Under the pieces are notes generated by a model. That model saw only the letters and a program-made list of their open reading frames with translations. It was not told the origin of the DNA and did no database searches. From Candidatus Omnitrophota bacterium (GTDB taxonomy: Bacteria > Omnitrophota > Gorgyraeia > Gygaellales > Profunditerraquicolaceae), in NCBI GenBank assembly GCA_028714055.1, contig JAQTNB010000099.1, forward strand, positions 1 through 5,470: 5,470 nt of DNA. Reading direction: 5' to 3'. Numbering within the stretch: the stretch's first letter is position 1; each line of letters opens with the position of its first letter. Position numbers and translations under genes: made by a program. This document shows, piece by piece, positions 4,889 through 5,470 of this stretch.

Positions 4889-5470
4889 ATGAGCCGTTGT
4901 AACTTTCGTGGCGCCAGGCGGTTTTGGCGGAAAGAAACGTCCCTGATATTGGTTGTGTTGTTCCTGGTTTTCGGGGTTTCTTCCCGGGGGTTCTGCGCGG
5001 AAGATGACAAGAACGATATTGACGACGGTTGCCTTACGCGGGCCATACAGTACACGATGAAAGGGGACCTGGACAGCGCTATTGCCGAGTATGGCGTGGC
5101 GATATTCCTTAACCCTAAGTGCTCTTTGGCCTATTATAACCGCGCCAAACTTTACGAATACAAGGGTAGTTATGAGCAGGCTGTCATTGATTACGGCAAT
5201 GCCATAGCCTGCGACCCCGCGTACGAACAGGCGTATTATTACCGGGGGATCGTCTATCAGACCTGCGGCATGCATGAGCTTGCGATCGCCGATTATAGTA
5301 AGGTCCTGGAGATCAGTGACAATAAGCGCATCAAGGCCAACGCGCACAATAACCTGGGGCTTGCCTATCAGGCAAAAGGAAAACCCGATAAGGCGCTGGT
5401 TGAATTCGGGAAGGCCCTGGACCTCATTCCCGACCTGGTAAACGCCCATTACAACCGGGCGCTTGCCCGT
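4889..5470 (+). CDS. Secreted tetratricopeptide-repeat protein (3' partial)
   Basis: The open frame runs to the window edge (194 codons) without a stop, so the C-terminus is unknown. The ATG follows GGAGGG at 4880-4885 with a three-base gap, short but like that of phoU. A basic N-terminus (RRFWRK), a hydrophobic core at about 18-31 and FCA before Glu38 form a signal peptide, so the product is probably periplasmic. Tandem 34-residue TPR units follow at about 45-78, 79-112, 113-146 and 150-183, and a fifth begins at 184. Each shows the small residue at position 8, Tyr at 11, Ala at 20, Tyr or Phe at 24 and mostly Ala at 27, with Pro at 32 in all but the third. A three-residue insertion precedes the fourth. 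TPR arrays bind other proteins; no catalytic domain is seen, so no specific role can be given. Confidence 0.88.
   Translation, partial: MSRCNFRGARRFWRKETSLILVVLFLVFGVSSRGFCAEDDKNDIDDGCLTRAIQYTMKGDLDSAIAEYGVAIFLNPKCSLAYYNRAKLYEYKGSYEQAVIDYGNAIACDPAYEQAYYYRGIVYQTCGMHELAIADYSKVLEISDNKRIKANAHNNLGLAYQAKGKPDKALVEFGKALDLIPDLVNAHYNRALAR

Noticed and set aside
4871..5449. A 192-residue minus-strand open frame opposite the TPR gene
   Set aside because: The plus strand encodes a signal peptide and regular 34-residue TPR repeats over the same bases; the antisense frame is a shadow of these.

Overview
The window holds the end of a phosphate-specific transport (pst) operon followed by three further genes, all on the + strand. 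It reads as a bacterial chromosome with a Gram-negative-type envelope. Two proteins carry cleavable signal peptides, there is a periplasmic-type Msr fusion, promoters look sigma70-like with a TATAAT -10, and Shine-Dalgarno sites are GGAGG-like. By eye the base composition is slightly above 50% GC. The mix resembles uncultivated lineages such as Omnitrophota, but that placement is a weak inference with no marker gene behind it.

Positions 1-3260 form a tightly packed operon: pstC (3' end only), pstA, two consecutive pstB genes, then phoU. Genes overlap by 4 or 7 bases or are separated by 1 to 9 bases. PstC and PstA form the inner-membrane phosphate channel, PstB supplies the ATPase, and PhoU links transport state to phosphate signalling. 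The periplasmic phosphate-binding protein and any phoR/phoB lie outside the window.

The most striking feature is that the two PstB proteins are degenerate in complementary ways. PstB1 keeps the LSGGQ signature and Walker B, but lacks the Q-loop glutamine (Ala) and the H-loop histidine (Asn). PstB2 keeps Walker A, the Q-loop and the H-loop, but its signature has become LSLEQ. Each ABC ATP site is built from the Walker A, Q and H elements of one subunit and the signature of the other. A PstB1:PstB2 heterodimer would therefore have one complete site and one doubly broken site, while neither homodimer would have a complete site. This predicts an obligately heterodimeric, asymmetric phosphate importer.

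Positions 3261-4355 hold a promoter and an exported MsrB-MsrA methionine sulfoxide reductase fusion. An internal ATG sits just after the signal peptide, preceded by a perfect AAGGAGG at 8-base spacing, and coincides with the usual start of cytosolic MsrB. One gene may therefore give both a periplasmic and a cytosolic enzyme.

Positions 4356-5470 hold a promoter-like element, a TTG-initiated small membrane protein of unknown function with an N-terminal CxxC-x5-C cluster, and the start of a secreted TPR-repeat protein that runs off the window. No tRNA, rRNA, CRISPR array or insertion sequence is visible.
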